64,000 nucleotides of DNA from positions 33,016,133 to 33,080,132 of the forward strand of contig CM059975.1 in the NCBI GenBank assembly GCA_030490835.1, in the 5' to 3' direction. Every line of letters starts with the position of its first letter. The stretch's first letter is position 1. Position numbers and translations under genes: made by a program. Under the pieces are notes generated by a model. It saw nothing but the letters and a program-made list of their open reading frames with translations. It did not search any database and was not told where the DNA came from. Positions 10,623-22,384 of this stretch are shown here, piece after piece. Origin of the DNA: Annona cherimola. Taxonomy: Eukaryota; Streptophyta; Magnoliopsida; Magnoliales; Annonaceae.

Positions 10623-11720
10623 GTATGTTGTATTTTAGATTTCTTAAATTCCTATTCATAAATAATTTTCACATTTAATATTATTATATTATGATAGAAT
10701 ATAAAAATATAAAGTTATTTAGATTTTATAAATTTCCACTCATAAATAATTTTCACACTCAACTCTAATATATTATAATAGATAATATAAGAAAAATATT
10801 AAAAATTAGTTTTAAAAGGTAGTTCTTATGTTGTTTCCAAAGTCTTTCCAATAATTTTCTTCACTTTTTTCTTATTCTGCCATTTACATAGTTTAAAGTT
10901 GTTTATTCGACCGTTCACGTGGTTTTAAAATCACTTGTTCTATCATAATATTAAAAATCATTTAAATCTAAGTTAATATTTTTAAATATATAATTATGTG
11001 TAAAGTATAAAAATACTTAAATCTATTCTCGCAGTCGTCATCCGCATAGCTAAGTGGTAGACATGCATGTGTAGGGGTGAGAATTGGAGTTGGCCGTAGT
11101 GAGTCAACATTTGCCCAACCCTAACCCTACTTTCTAAAAATTATTCATATGTAACTTATGAAAAATGCTGAGATTTGTATGCACATGTGTTTGAATATAA
11201 CAATACTTCATAAAATTACTTATTTATATATTAATGATATTTTCGACAATTTAGATGTTGCAAATATAACTTTAACATCAAACTGTTTATAATGTTGATT
11301 TTATAAGTTTTAAATAGGAGTCATGTACAATGATATTAAAACGAATGAAAAGTTTGAAAGACAACATAAATAATGTTAAATATAACAAATAGAATAGATT
11401 TCTATCAATAATCAAGGGTGTAAAAATGGATGAGTTACATAAAGGATGAGTAATGGGTGAGTTACATAGATGAATGGTTTCATACAAACAAAACCTTGAG
11501 TTAAATAAATTTGTTATACTAATTTATACATTGATGCAATATAGTAATTCATTTTTTTATTTGAAAGAAACTTAACTTTTTAAGCTAAAAAATAGTTTTA
11601 AATATAACTGGCTAAGTGAATTTCATATTGTCATGATCGTGGATGTTAATTAACAACTATTAGGCAAAAGTGGAAACTGTAGATGATAACATATTTTTTC
11701 ATATAATTTAATATTTTAAT
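10623..11720. other. AT-rich spacer
   Basis: No coding ORF or structured RNA that I can support. A short stretch near 11046-11075 faintly resembles a tRNA A box but has no B box. Confidence 0.5.
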
Positions 11721-11723
11721 ATC

Positions 11724-12150
11724 GGGTGTGTTTGATAATATATAAAAAAATCAAGCTAAAGTTTTTTACTTTTCATAATTATTCTATTTTTAAATTATTT
11801 TTTATATTTTCCTATATAACTACACTACTTTTCAATCATTTCTAAACAACTACACATATAACAAATGTATTTATTTTATTTTTATTTTTTTTACTTCTTA
11901 TCATTACCTTGATCATATCTCATCATTTTTTTTTAATTCAACAGTTTTCTTACGAAAAAAATAAACTTTTCATCTAAAAATTTTAGCACTTCCCAAAAAT
12001 GCAATTCATAAACTTTTTACTTCTTCTCATTTATATATATATATGTATATTAATAATTATCTCACATCTTTTTATAACTGCTCACTCTAATTATTATCTC
12101 TATAAAAATATGGATATTTGATGAAGGGTTTGTTTGGGAAATGATAAATG
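11724..12150. mobile_element. MITE family B copy 1 (GGGTGTGTTTG end)
   Basis: Begins GGGTGTGTTTGATAAT and shares, in the same order, the words TTTTTTACTTTTCATAATTA, TTTTCCTATATAACTAC, TTTTCAATCATTT and CATATCTCATCATTT with copies at 18848-19123 and 50706-50975. A reverse-oriented relative seems to follow at about 12128-12340 (GGGTTTGTTTGGGAAATGAT). The ends resemble those of Tourist/PIF-type or hAT-type MITEs. No target duplication was fixed, so the superfamily is open. Confidence 0.55.
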
Positions 12151-12565
12151 TTTATTGTGTAAAAGCTATTTTAATAAGAGAAAATAATGTTATATGATAG
12201 GGGCAATAATGAGAAATAAAAAAAATTAAATTAAAATATATGTTAATTGTACATGTAGTTGTGTAGAAATGATTAAAAAATAAATAATCATATATGAAAA
12301 CTTGAAAAAATAATTAAAAATAAAGTAGTTGTACGGACTGAAAAAAATTTCGTAAAAAATTCATGTGCACCGTTAGTCTAAAATAATTCTCATGCGGGAG
12401 ACTACTAGAGCACCCATTCCTTCCGTCTAACGATGGAAACCTAAACCAATCTCTACCTTGCTCGTGACTCTGCGGGGCGTCTCTTCGTAGGCAAGGCCAG
12501 GGCGGACAGATGGGTTCCTTGAGCAGAAACAGGGAGGAGTTTTCAATGGACAACAGACCGGCATA

Positions 12566-13302
12566 GTGGTAGATCTGCTGGGAGAAGAAATACAGGCTTT
12601 GAAGCTAGATAGTAGCACGTCCTACCAGAAGATTGCTCTAGGTGAGAAACCCACTGCAATTTGCTCGCTCTGGATTCAAAAACACTACAATAGAGAAGTC
12701 TTCAAAGCAACCATGAGAAAGGTGTGGAAGACGAAAGAGAAGGTGATATTCACACAAATGGAGGATAACTTATTTCTCCTATAATTCAAGTCATTAGAGG
12801 ATAGAACCTCAGTGATGAATGGTCGACCATGGCTGTTTGATAGACAGTTAGTAGTTATGCAAGAGCTATTAAACCCGGTAACCCTTAGGAGGTGGTGATG
12901 GTTCGATCGCCCTTGTGGATTTAGATCAGCAACACCCCGTACCTGCTCGACAAAATGACGGTAGGAAAAATGGTTTGAGCTTCCTTCGAACAATGTCTTT
13001 AGGTGGAGCTAATAGAACATCTTATCAGACTCTAAGTAATTGTGGATCTTAAGAAACCTCTTTGGAGGGGCATTTTCATCCAAATAGATAATCTTGACAA
13101 GCAGTGGCTTACATTCCAATATGAAAAACTCCCCACATTTGGCTATGCATGTGGTCGAATGGGACATACCTTCAAGAAGTGTGTGGACAACCCGGTTCTA
13201 CCAGCCACAATGAAAGAAGAGGAGCTTCCTTATGGCAACCATTTGAGGGCTGGCTTCAAACCAATGGGTCTAATGATGGAATGGGGGAAATCGAGACATG
13301 GC
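12566..13302 (+). pseudogene. LINE ORF1, DUF4283-like part and damaged zinc knuckle
   Basis: 12566-12784 reads LGEKPTAICSLW...KVIFTQMEDNLFLL. After an in-frame TAA (12782-12784) the same frame continues FKSLEDRTSVMNGRPWLFD, the typical DUF4283 pattern of plant LINE ORF1 and related nucleic-acid-binding proteins. 13042-13260 continues with a knuckle FGYACGRMGHTFKKC in which the expected first Cys is Gly. The protein would bind element RNA. It is broken by stops and then by the hAT-type insertion at 13311. Confidence 0.8.
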
Positions 13303-13310
13303 TCTCCACA

Positions 13311-14015
13311 TAAGGGTGGGAATTTGGACGGGTCGACCTATGACCCGGCTTTGACCCGACCCGTTGTTGGCCTGGTATAGAGATGAGTCAGAAATTTTGA
13401 CTTGAATTCAAAAATAGGGTTGGGATAGGTCAACCATGTCTTGACCCGAAGAGTCCGACCCGCCTTGCATATACTAATTTATTACAAATTATAAGCCTAT
13501 GTTTAAATATTATTATTATTTTCTTTCAAAATTATCACTTTTTATATTCAATTCTATAAACAATAGAAGAATTAATTTATTCAAAAAGCAATATAAAAAT
13601 CAATAAAAAGAATTTGCACATAAATAACCCTTATGTGTAATTGTATATTAACCTATTTTAATAAACTTATACTATATTTTTAAATATTTTATTTTCTTAA
13701 TTATGTATTTTTTTAATAATTAGTGAAATATTGAAGCATATAATATTTAAATTTAGCATAGATGTATACTTATATTTGATAGGTATATAAATTCTCAAAA
13801 TTATCTTATTTGATCCATATTTTTTACCAGACCCGCTATCTTGAGACCAATTCGATATCAACCCGAAGTTTGTCCCGGAACTTATTAAAAAAAATGAGGG
13901 TCAAACTGACATTGTCCTGACCCGATATAAAAAAAGGTCAAATTCAATTTTTAAAAAGTAGGGTCAGGTTGGACAAACCTTGATCCGGTATGGCCCACCC
14001 TGATTCCCACCCCTA
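13311..14015. mobile_element. Non-autonomous hAT-type element (705 bp) inside LINE ORF1
   Basis: The ends are inverted repeats TAAGGGTGGGAAT (13311-13323) and, on the other strand, TAGGGGTGGGAAT (14003-14015). Flanking octamers TCTCCACA (13303-13310) and CCTCCGCA (14016-14023) match at 6 of 8 positions, consistent with an aged 8-bp hAT target duplication. The interior is AT-rich, with many GACCCG/CGGGTC words near both ends (subterminal repeats). No transposase ORF. Confidence 0.78.
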
Positions 14016-14023
14016 CCTCCGCA

Positions 14024-14640
14024 GCTGTATGTGGCAATTGATGATCCTACCTTACAAACAGCTCCAACAAGGGACATAGCAGGCTTGCCTTCCACTGATA
14101 ACATTTGTGATGCACTTCAAATGGCCAAGCTATTGAAGCTGCAACTCAAACGGCGGCAATCAGCATTACAACGCCTATGGAGAGTGTGGCCTCATCATCT
14201 TTAACTGGCCCTTACCACCCACCAGGCCTTGCCAACAACCACCATTTTAGCTGTCCAATGGGCTTGCCTTCACAAGTTTCCTGTGATGAAAATGCACTGA
14301 AACCTCAACATGTACCCATCTCAGTTCTTAGTCATCCTTTCACGCCCCAGCAGGCTTCAATTAAACAAATGATGTTAGTAAAGGAGCAAGAGCCAGCGCA
14401 TAAGCTTCAACGGGTTTGACACTCGGACAACCTGGGGCATATGCGGATTACAAATGAATCCCGACAGATTTTGGAGCTTCACCCACCCATTGTTGAACTT
14501 AACGGACAAGATCGTCTACCAAAAGGCCAATGGAAGCGACGGGCGAGAGGGTTAGCAACACCAATAGGGGGAACAAGTTTCACACATCACACTATAACTA
14601 CCCCAACCAAAAGGCCTCTCTTTGAGGAGTTGGGAGGGTA
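14024..14640 (+). pseudogene. LINE ORF1 C-terminal remnant
   Basis: Continuation of ORF1 after the hAT-type element. Low-complexity Pro/His/Ser-rich reading frames (14177-14419 and 14441-14641) are typical of the variable tail between the zinc knuckle and ORF2. No conserved domain, and it is assigned by position only. Confidence 0.45.
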
Positions 14641-14732
14641 AGAAACTTCCATAGCAAGGCCTCTCATGAGATGCAACACACTAGCTTTTTCAGGTGGAAG
14701 CTGGGGACAAACCTCAGCCCCACCCCGAATAG

Positions 14733-15353
14733 ATGACTCTCCTTGCTTGGAATTACTATGGGCTTGGGAACCCACGCACAATTCAATGCCTTCTTGACTT
14801 GATCAAGAAAAAAGCTCCCAATGTGGTCTTCCTTTGTGAGACCAAGTTCACAACAAAGGAAATGGACACTGTGAGAAGGAAACTCAAGTTTGATAGTTGC
14901 TTGGCTGTGGATCCAGATGATGGGAGAGGTGGGTTAAGCCTCCTTTGGAATGACGATTTTGGGGTCAAAATCAGGAGTTACTCAAAACACCATATTGTTG
15001 TCGAAATGCCAAGTTATCGATTCACAGGTTACTATGGTCATCCTGAGGTCCAAAGAAGAATGGAGAGCTGGAACCTTCTCTCTTTGCTCCATACGCAATC
15101 TAATGCACCTTAGCTCGTTTTGGGAGACTTCAATGATGTTGCAGGACCTTCAGAATATAGAAGCTACAAGGTAAGATTTGAGTATCAAATGGATCTTTTT
15201 TGGAACACAGTGGACATATGCAACCTATTAGATTTGGGCTTTGTTGGCCCTCCCATGACTTGGCGCAACAATAGAAGAGGGAGGCATAGGGGAGGCACGA
15301 TTAGACTGCGGTGTGGCTTCTCCACAATGGTTAACTACCTTCCCTTTCGCTAA
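14733..15353 (+). pseudogene. LINE ORF2 endonuclease domain
   Basis: Apurinic-type endonuclease signature: LLAWNYYGLGNPRT at the start, PNVVFLCETK, GRGGLSLLWND, then LVLGDFNDVAGPSEY and PPMTWRNNRRG. An in-frame TAG at 15111-15113 sits directly before LVLGDFND, where plant LINEs usually have Trp (TGG to TAG). Further stops follow at 15351-15353. In an intact element this domain nicks the target DNA for target-primed reverse transcription. Confidence 0.85.
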
Positions 15354-15813
15354 GGTCTATCATCTATCTACTGCCTCGTCCAATCATAACCCCATTCATT
15401 TATTTCTAAATGCTATACAGGATAAGAAAAAACCAAGGTGAGAGTTTAAGTATGAACTATTCTGGGCTAGAGATAAAGAAGCACACAATATTATTGATCA
15501 TATATGAGCCACAAACAATCGAGTGGGATCCTTACCTTGTGAAACCCTATTGAGAAAACTCCAGAAATGCAATTCAAAGCTTTCAAAATGGACTAGAGAC
15601 AAAAGGGATCGTCTTCGCCAGGTTATTACCAAGAAATAAGGGGAGTTACATCACTTGAATTCGCAAATCCCGTCAGATCATAGGGACGAAGCCATTAAGC
15701 GAGTCCAACAACAGATTCACTTTTTTTTTGGAGGATGAAGAGCTATTATGAAAGCAAAGATCCAAGGTTCACTGGATCCAACATGAAGACAGAAACACTT
15801 CCTTTTTCATAGA

Positions 15814-17340
15814 ATGGCGTCCAATCAAAGACAACGCAACTCCATTGAGGCCCTCATTGATGGAAGCGAAACTCGAATAACTAATCAACAAAAAATGATC
15901 GATCTCACTCTCTCGCACTTTTGTGATATTTTCTCCAGCTCGGGTCCTTCAAACCCCCAAAGGATTACAGGCTTAGTCACTCAACAAATCTCTAATCATT
16001 CTCAGTCGAATCTCACTAAACCTCTATCTATGGATGAGGTCCTAAAGGCAGTGAAAGCCATGAATCCATCCAAAGCTCCTGGTCCTGATGGCCTGCCTGC
16101 AAACTTCTACCAAGCACACTGGACACTATCAGTCACGATGTTTTTAGGGTGTGTAAATCCTTCATGCAAGCTCAAACCCCTCCCCAACATTGCCAATAGC
16201 TTCAAGTGCTCAACTATACCTATATTGTTTTGATCCCGAAGAAGGCTGGTGTGAAAAGACTCTCTGATTTTTGACCTGTCAGTTTATGCAATGTAGCCTA
16301 CAAATACTTGCAAAGTCTCGACGAATAGATTGAAGAGCTGCTTCCATGAAGTCATTTCTCCTCAACAAAGTGCTTTTGTGCCTGGCTATTTAATCACTAA
16401 CAATATGCTGATTGCTTATGAGGTAATTCACTCTGTCCGATGGAGGAGGAGGGGCAACAAGAGAGAAATGGTGATAAAGTTGGATATGTCCCAGGCCTAC
16501 GACTACGTGGAATGGGACTTTTTGAGCAACATGATAGCTGCAATGAACTTTGGCAAAGTGTGGATAAACTGGATCATGAGATGTATGCAATCTGTTTGCT
16601 ATCGAATTCTTGTTAATGGGCACAAAATAGATATTTTTACCCCCAGAGGGGATTGCGACAGGGCGATCCAATTTCTCCATATCTCTTCTCATATGTGCAG
16701 AAGGTCTTTCACTCCTTACTTCTCATGCTCAACACCAACGGTCCCTACATGGCATTAAACTATGTCCACTAGGGCCTACTCTTTCCCACCTCTTCTTTGC
16801 AGATGATGCTCTTTTTTTCATCAAGGTAAATGACATTCAAGCACAACATTTGTTTTCCATCCTAATGTTGTGTAGCGAGTGCTTTGGACAGGTTGTTAAC
16901 ATAAACAAGACTGCGGTGTTCTTTAACTCCAACACTAGTTAACTCGAAAGGAATTCCATTACATGTGTATTTGGCTCCTCTCGTATGGAAATCCATTCCT
17001 ATTTGGGGCTTCCTGCCTGGCCGGGGAGATCAAAAAAGAATATGTTCAATGATCTAAAGGATCGAATTTGGCAAAAGATTCAAGGTTGGAAAGGGTGGCT
17101 ACTTTAGTGGGGAGGCAAGGAGATCCTCATTAAAGCGGTGACCCAAGCTAGTCCCATAAATTCTATGATTATTTTCCTCCTCCCCAAAAGTTTTTGCCAT
17201 GAAATTGAGAGCATGCTTAGCAAATTTTGGTGGGGTGGGAAGGATGAAAAATGAAAAATGAGCTGGGTAGCATGGAAAGACATGTGCAAGACTAAGGTTG
17301 TTATTGGACTGGGCTTTCGTGATCTTATCACTTTCAACTA
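15814..17340 (+). pseudogene. LINE ORF2 reverse transcriptase domain
   Basis: Hallmarks in order: AMNPSKAPGPDGLPANFYQ (about 16059-16115), PQQSAFVPGYLITNN (16360-16405), VIKLDMSQAYDYVEWDFL (16470-16520), a frameshifted LRQGDPISPYLF (about 16650-16690) and, in another frame, FFADDALFFIK with the catalytic DD (about 16794-16826). Reading frame changes at least three times, so no enzyme can be made. Confidence 0.87.
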
Positions 17341-17879
17341 TGCCTTTCTAGCCAACAGGTGTGGCGACTTGTCTCTGACATTGACTCTCTTTGCTATAAC
17401 ACTCTTTGGGCCAGATACTTAAACAATGGACCTACACAAAAAGGCCTCTGACTCTTGCATGTGGAAAAGCATCTTAAAAGCTTGAAATGTGATTCTTAGT
17501 GGGCATCGATGGCCCATTAGTTCTGGGGAATAGGTAGAGTTTTTTGGTGATAGGTCCTACCCCACATCACAAGGCTGGGCCACTACCGGCCCACATTCCC
17601 AATGATGTGAGGGTTAGTTTCTTTCTCAATGAGCATATTGGTCAATGGAAGGACACCCTTTTATTACAAGCGGTGGGCGAATTTGGGCGAGATATCATTT
17701 ATTCAAACCCATGTCCAAATAGGGCTAATGATGATCACTGTTTTTGGGAGCTTGAATCCAATGGATAATATTTTGTAAGATTTGCATATAAATTTATGAG
17801 AAAAACATCTAATAACCAGTGGAGAGTCGGGAAACTGGTCGTGCTCTTGATCAGGAAATTTACAAGTTCATATGGAAGA

Positions 17880-18840
17880 TCAAGCTCCCAAGCAAGGTCC
17901 TCATTTTTATCTAGCGACTATTCATGGATGCCCTCCCCACTTCCCTCAATCTGCAGCGACATGGAATCCAGGTGGACACCTTATGCCTTTTTTGTAAGAA
18001 ACTGGTGGAAGATATATTTCAACTTTTTGTTGCTTGCGATGTTATCCAGTAATTTTGTTACAATATTATTGACAACTGTTTCCTCTTGGATGATTTGACA
18101 TCCATCTCGGGCATCTTTAGGGAGTTCTTCGCCACAAAATGCACGGATGAGTTTGTTCTCTTTCTCCTTTTTTGCTGGCGTGTGTGGTTTTTGAGAAATT
18201 AGTTCAGGACGGAAGGCTTCCAGCCCGTGTTTCTAGATATCAAGGATTGATGCATCGACTTTTTGGATCAGCATCGAAGGGCGATGGACCTCAAGGGATC
18301 AAGTTTGTTAGACAAGCCTCTCGTTGCCAGATGGACCAAGTCGGAAGGGGGCAAATTCAAGATCAATGTTGATGGCAGAAGAAACTTCCACAAAAACTAT
18401 ATGGGTTTTGTTGCGGTCATTAGAGATTCTCGAGGCTTCTTTATTGTCGCCAAGGGATGGAATTGGGTTGGAATTCTCGAACCTTTGACAATGGAAGCTG
18501 CAGTAATGTGGTTGGGGTAGAGATTCTCGAGGCTTCTTTATTGTCGCCAAGGGATGGAATTGGGTTGGAATTCTCGAACCTTTGACAATGGAAGCTGCAG
18601 TAATGTGGTTGGGGGTGACATGGGCCTTAGAAACAGAACTCTGGTACTTGCAAATGGAGTCAAATTCTTTGATTCTTACCGATTTTTTTTGTTAATGAGT
18701 GGGCTATTCGTGCTCCGGTGGGGACGATCATTTCACACATTAGGCTACTTGCCTCACAGGCTCATTCCTTATCATTTTACCATGTCATGAGATTGGGAAA
18801 CTTTGTTGCTCATCTTCTTGCTGATTTTGTATCCTGTAAT
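17880..18840 (+). pseudogene. LINE ORF2 zf-RVT and RNase H-like tail
   Basis: A frame near 17922-18050 reads a zf-RVT pattern with CLFCKK and a later Cys in VACDVIQ. 18350-18517 reads FKINVDGRRNF and VAVIRDSRGFFIVAKGW, the RVT_3-type RNase H domain. After a 97-bp tandem duplication the end reads GNFVAHLLADF (about 18792-18824). Degenerate and not functional. Confidence 0.75.
18421..18614 (+). repeat. Exact 97-bp tandem duplication in LINE RNase H region
   Basis: 18421-18517 and 18518-18614 appear identical, each starting TAGAGATTCTCGAGG and ending GTGGTTGGGG. Ninety-seven is not a multiple of three, so the duplication shifts the frame. Identity of the copies means it happened long after the LINE decayed. 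Confidence 0.93.
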
Positions 18841-18847
18841 ATTTCGG

Positions 18848-19123
18848 GTGTGTTTGACAATGAGTATAAAATATTAAGTTAAAATTTTTAATCTAAAACT
18901 TTTTACTCTTTACAATTATCATATTTTTAATTATTTTTTCACATTTTCCTATACAACTACCCTACTTTTTAATCATTTTTACACAATTATCTATACAACT
19001 AACCTACATATTTTAACTTTATCATCTTTACTCTTCATCATTATCCCTATCATATCACATCATTTAACAACTTTTATTCTCTAAAAATTTTCACCAAAAA
19101 TTTTATCATTTTCCAAACATATC
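18848..19123. mobile_element. MITE family B copy 2
   Basis: About 276 bp beginning GGGTGTGTTTGACAATGAG and ending CATTTTCCAAACATATC, an imperfect inverted end. Interior words match copies at 11724 and 50706. It lies at the decayed 3' end of the LINE. No ORF. Confidence 0.6.
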
Positions 19124-19558
19124 TTTTGTTTGAACAAGTACGGTGGGCTAACTCACCGTATTTTCTTGAGGAAAAACTTTGTACTTATAGTTTTTTGGCA
19201 ATGATATACCTGACAGCTTTACCTTTTTTGCCTCTGATCCCTGTCATTTTAAGAGGTTGGAGGAATAGACGCTTGTCCTTTCCATCAAATAATAATAATA
19301 ATATAATAATAATAATAATTCTCATGCGTTCCATAAACGAAAAAGATGACGACAGGGATTTGACTTGATTATAGGACACCCTCATGCAACTTGTGGGATA
19401 AAACTGAAATTTGCGGGTAAAATTACAAAATCGTAAAACATGGGGGCGTGTACATCAGTATACGTAAATTGTTACGACCAAATGGAACTGTCATCCTTCC
19501 GGATCTAACGGAATCGTATAAGAGGAATGGAGGCAGGCCATAGGCCGTAGTAGTGGAA
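19124..19558. other. 5' flank of the UGT gene, with an AAT microsatellite
   Basis: An AAT/ATA microsatellite lies at about 19288-19320. A possible TATA-like GTATAAGA (19515-19522) lies about 40 bp before the ATG, which would give a very short leader, so I do not claim it as the promoter. Confidence 0.4.
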
Positions 19559-20983
19559 ATGGGAAAAGAAAAGGTGGAGCTGGTGTTCTTCCCAGTCCCA
19601 GGAGTTGGCCACCTCATCTCCGCCGTCGAGCTAGCCAAATCCCTCTTCAGGCGCCACCCCTTCTTCTCCATCACCGTCCTCCTCATGCCCCTTCCCTACC
19701 CAGAAATCGACGCCTATATTCAATACGCCGCCGCCTCCGCCCTCGATATCCACTTCCTTACCCTCCCTCTGCTCCCACAGCCCGACGACAACCAAGGCCC
19801 AGAGACCTTCATTTCCCTCCTCATCGACAGCTACAAACCCCTCGTCAAAGATGCCATCCAAGAAATCAAGGCCACCCATCGCCATCGCCGTCTCGGCGGC
19901 CTCATTATTGACCTCTTCTCTACTGCCATTATCGACATCGGGGCAGAGCTGGGCATCCCCACATACATCTACTTCACCTCCGGCGCCGCTCTGCTCGGCC
20001 TCATGCTCCGCCTCCCCGAGCTCCACCACGAGATCCCCTGTGAGTTTGCCGAATTCCAGGGCGAAGTAGAGGTCGCCGGATTGCTGCCGCTCCCGCCCAT
20101 CGTCATGCCGGCGCCGATCCAGAGCAAGAAGGAGGAGAGGTACAGGTGGTTCGTCCACCACGCTGCGCGGTACCGCGAAGCGCAGGGGATCATCTTCAAC
20201 ACGTTCGCGGAGCTGGAACCGAGAGGGTGCGACGCTATCGCCGGCGGCCGCTGCTTGCCCCCCGACCATCCCACCCCAAGCATCTTCCCCGTAGGACCCG
20301 TGCTGGCCCTCGAGCAGCCCACCCAAACGAAATCGAGTGGCTTGTTCCAGCGGCTCGACTCGCAGCCGCCCGCATCGGTGGTGTTCTTGTGCTTCGGCAG
20401 TGCGGGGGAGTTCTCCGCACCGCAGATAGCGGAGATCGCGGCGGGATTGGAGCAGAGCGGGCATCGGTTCCTTTGGTCGGTGAGGAGTCGGCCGAAGGAC
20501 GAGTTCGTGAGGCTTTTGAATGCGGACCTGGACCAGGTCCTGCCGGATGGATTCTTGGAGAGGACGAAAGCGCGGGGGTTGGTGTTGCCGTCGTGGGTGC
20601 CGCAAGTGGCCGTGCTAGCCCATCCGGCTGTTGGGGGTTTCGTCTCGCACTGCGGATGGAATTCCACACTGGAGAGCCTCTGGTTCGGGGTGCCGATATT
20701 GACATGGCCGCTCTACGCGGAGCAGAGGCTGAATGCTTTCGAGCTGGTGAACGATTATGGGGTGGCCTTGGAGCTGACGCTGGGGTCGGACGAGGTGGTG
20801 AGCGCGGGGGTAGTGGAGAGAGGGGTGAGGTGTTTGATGGGGGACTCTGAGGAAGCGGTGAAAGTGAAGAGGAAGGTGAAGGAGATGCAGGAGGCGAGCA
20901 GGAAGACCGTGGAAGAAGGAGGTTCGTCTTATGCTTCCTTGGATCGGTTGGTGAATGTGCTTGCCTCGAATGCCGAAGCTTAA
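19559..20983 (+). CDS. UDP-glycosyltransferase, family 1, UGT71-like (474 aa)
   Basis: Single-exon, intact gene of typical length (450-500 aa). I start at ATG 19559 (context GAAATGG); the frame is open six bases further to a GTG, which plants would not normally use. Numbered from this ATG, the catalytic His is H18 in PGVGHLISAVELAK and the partner Asp is D118 in LIIDLFST. The 44-residue PSPG box runs from W346 (WVPQ) through HCGWNS to AEQ, with Q389 last; a final Gln usually goes with UDP-glucose as donor. GHRFLWSVR and FLCFGSAGEF resemble group E (UGT71) enzymes, which glucosylate flavonoids, terpenoids, ABA or small phenolics in the cytosol. The acceptor cannot be read from sequence. WVPQ replaces the commoner WAPQ. 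The gene is far more GC-rich than its surroundings. Confidence 0.95.
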   Translation: MGKEKVELVFFPVPGVGHLISAVELAKSLFRRHPFFSITVLLMPLPYPEIDAYIQYAAASALDIHFLTLPLLPQPDDNQGPETFISLLIDSYKPLVKDAIQEIKATHRHRRLGGLIIDLFSTAIIDIGAELGIPTYIYFTSGAALLGLMLRLPELHHEIPCEFAEFQGEVEVAGLLPLPPIVMPAPIQSKKEERYRWFVHHAARYREAQGIIFNTFAELEPRGCDAIAGGRCLPPDHPTPSIFPVGPVLALEQPTQTKSSGLFQRLDSQPPASVVFLCFGSAGEFSAPQIAEIAAGLEQSGHRFLWSVRSRPKDEFVRLLNADLDQVLPDGFLERTKARGLVLPSWVPQVAVLAHPAVGGFVSHCGWNSTLESLWFGVPILTWPLYAEQRLNAFELVNDYGVALELTLGSDEVVSAGVVERGVRCLMGDSEEAVKVKRKVKEMQEASRKTVEEGGSSYASLDRLVNVLASNAEA

Positions 20984-21774
20984 GATGTCTCCTATTCCTC
21001 GCGAACAAATCTGCGTTCGGGGTCGAAGGAAAAACGCGGTGCGAAGATACAGCCCCTTAATGATCGGAAGTAAAGTAAATAAATACAGTTCACGAAAAAG
21101 TGTTTTAACAGTAATTTCCCCCCACTGTTGTTTCGAAATAGACATATTTATGGAAAATATTTTTGGTATTTCAAATTTTCATTTGCATCAAAATTGAAAT
21201 TGATGATATCTTACAGTAGTCACCAGCTGGTCAAGCACGTCAATAATGTATGTAAAATATATTCCAATAAAAAAATTTTAAAAAAAATAAAAAGTTTTAA
21301 AAAGTTAAAATTATTTTACCCTGCCTAAATTTTTTTTTAATTTGAAAAGAATTTATTCATATGCAACTGGCCTAGATTTTTCTCCAATGAAAATTTGCAA
21401 TTATTTAAATTTATTAGATATTTTATTTTAATATTTAAAAATTTATAATAAAATATTAATAAAATTTAAAATTGTCAAATTTTATTGGAATGAAGACCAT
21501 GGTAAGTCCCATGTATACATAAAAAAAATTAAAAAAAAATATTTTAAGACTTTCGTTCGCCCATATTAATGCGCCTTCGGGCAGCCATATAAAATGGATA
21601 AGCATAATTAATAACAACGGACGTTAATCACGTGACCTAGAAATATGGTTGAATAGCTGTAATTAATTTTTGTAAAATAAACTTCTTTCAAGCCAAAGTT
21701 TTTCGTCCAATCTTGTATGTGAGGCACATTTTAGGGAAATGTTTCAATGCATTAAGGTGCAAAATTCATTCTTA
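20984..21774. other. 3' flank of UGT gene
   Basis: AT content rises sharply after the stop. AATAAATA near 21078-21085 could be a polyadenylation signal about 100 bp downstream. No other gene seen. Confidence 0.4.
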
Positions 21775-21915
21775 TTTATTTTTCTTGAAAATTATAAAAT
21801 TCTTAATCTAAGTATATTTAATCTATAAACTAAATTTTATCATTTTTGAAAATGCGTATATATATTTTTTGATTTTTAAAAATAGGGAGGTTTTAGTCTT
21901 TTTAAATGACTAAAA
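21775..21915. mobile_element. Half of foldback MITE family A
   Basis: Contains CTTAATCTAAGTATATTTAA, AAATTTTATCATTTTTGAAA and TTTTTGATTTTTAAAAATAG in the order of one arm of the copies at 9230 and 22430. The second arm is missing. Confidence 0.5.
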
Positions 21916-22384
21916 TACCTTTATTTTGACAATGAAAAACATATATATACACATCTCCAAAAATTATGAGATTAATATATAATTTAAATAGGTAGTCGAA
22001 CTGTTCAGAAAATACCAGATTTACTTTAAAAAATTTATAGAATATAGTTAAGAATTTTAAAAATTAAATAGGGAGAGACATTTGAATTGTAATAATAAAT
22101 TGATGATATTCCGTGGTACCTAATTGAAAGATATCAGAAATAACATTCAGATAATGAAAAATTTTAAATTCCTTCAAGTAAGACGGTAAGAGCTAGCGTA
22201 AAAAGCATTAAAGGCACTAGTACAAAATAAAATATCACTTCTGATTAAGAATTTCTAAGCTGGCATATACCAAAAAGATGTTCAAAATGACACTATAACA
22301 GGAGCACATAGAAAATAAGCATAAAACAAAAGATGTTGGTCACTAACCTGGAGTATACTTCGCAGGTGCTGATTAGGTGCACCC

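Larger units (their letters stand above)
12380..18845 (+). mobile_element. Decayed L1-like LINE retrotransposon
   Basis: In order: ORF1 with a DUF4283-type domain and a zinc-knuckle remnant (12566-13260), a hAT-type insertion (13311-14015), the rest of ORF1 (14024-14640), then ORF2 with endonuclease (14733-15350), reverse transcriptase (15814-16840), a zf-RVT-like cysteine motif (about 17920-18050) and an RNase H-like end (18350-18840). Numerous stops and frameshifts break both ORFs. No poly-A tail or target duplication was identified; the 3' side runs into a MITE at 18848. This is an old, immobile copy. Confidence 0.88.

Noticed and set aside
11040..11080. tRNA-like A box (TAGCTAAGTGGTAGACATG)
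   Set aside because: No B box at the proper distance and no cloverleaf could be drawn, so it is neither a tRNA gene nor a supported SINE.
19553..19558. Start of the UGT at GTG 19553
   Set aside because: Plants initiate at ATG. The ATG at 19559 is in good context and gives normal N-terminal length.
19631..20605. 324-codon minus-strand ORF across the UGT gene, and similar shadows at 19969-20667, 20146-20850 and 20235-21008
   Set aside because: GC-rich coding DNA keeps other frames open. The plus-strand frame has all UGT motifs and these have none.
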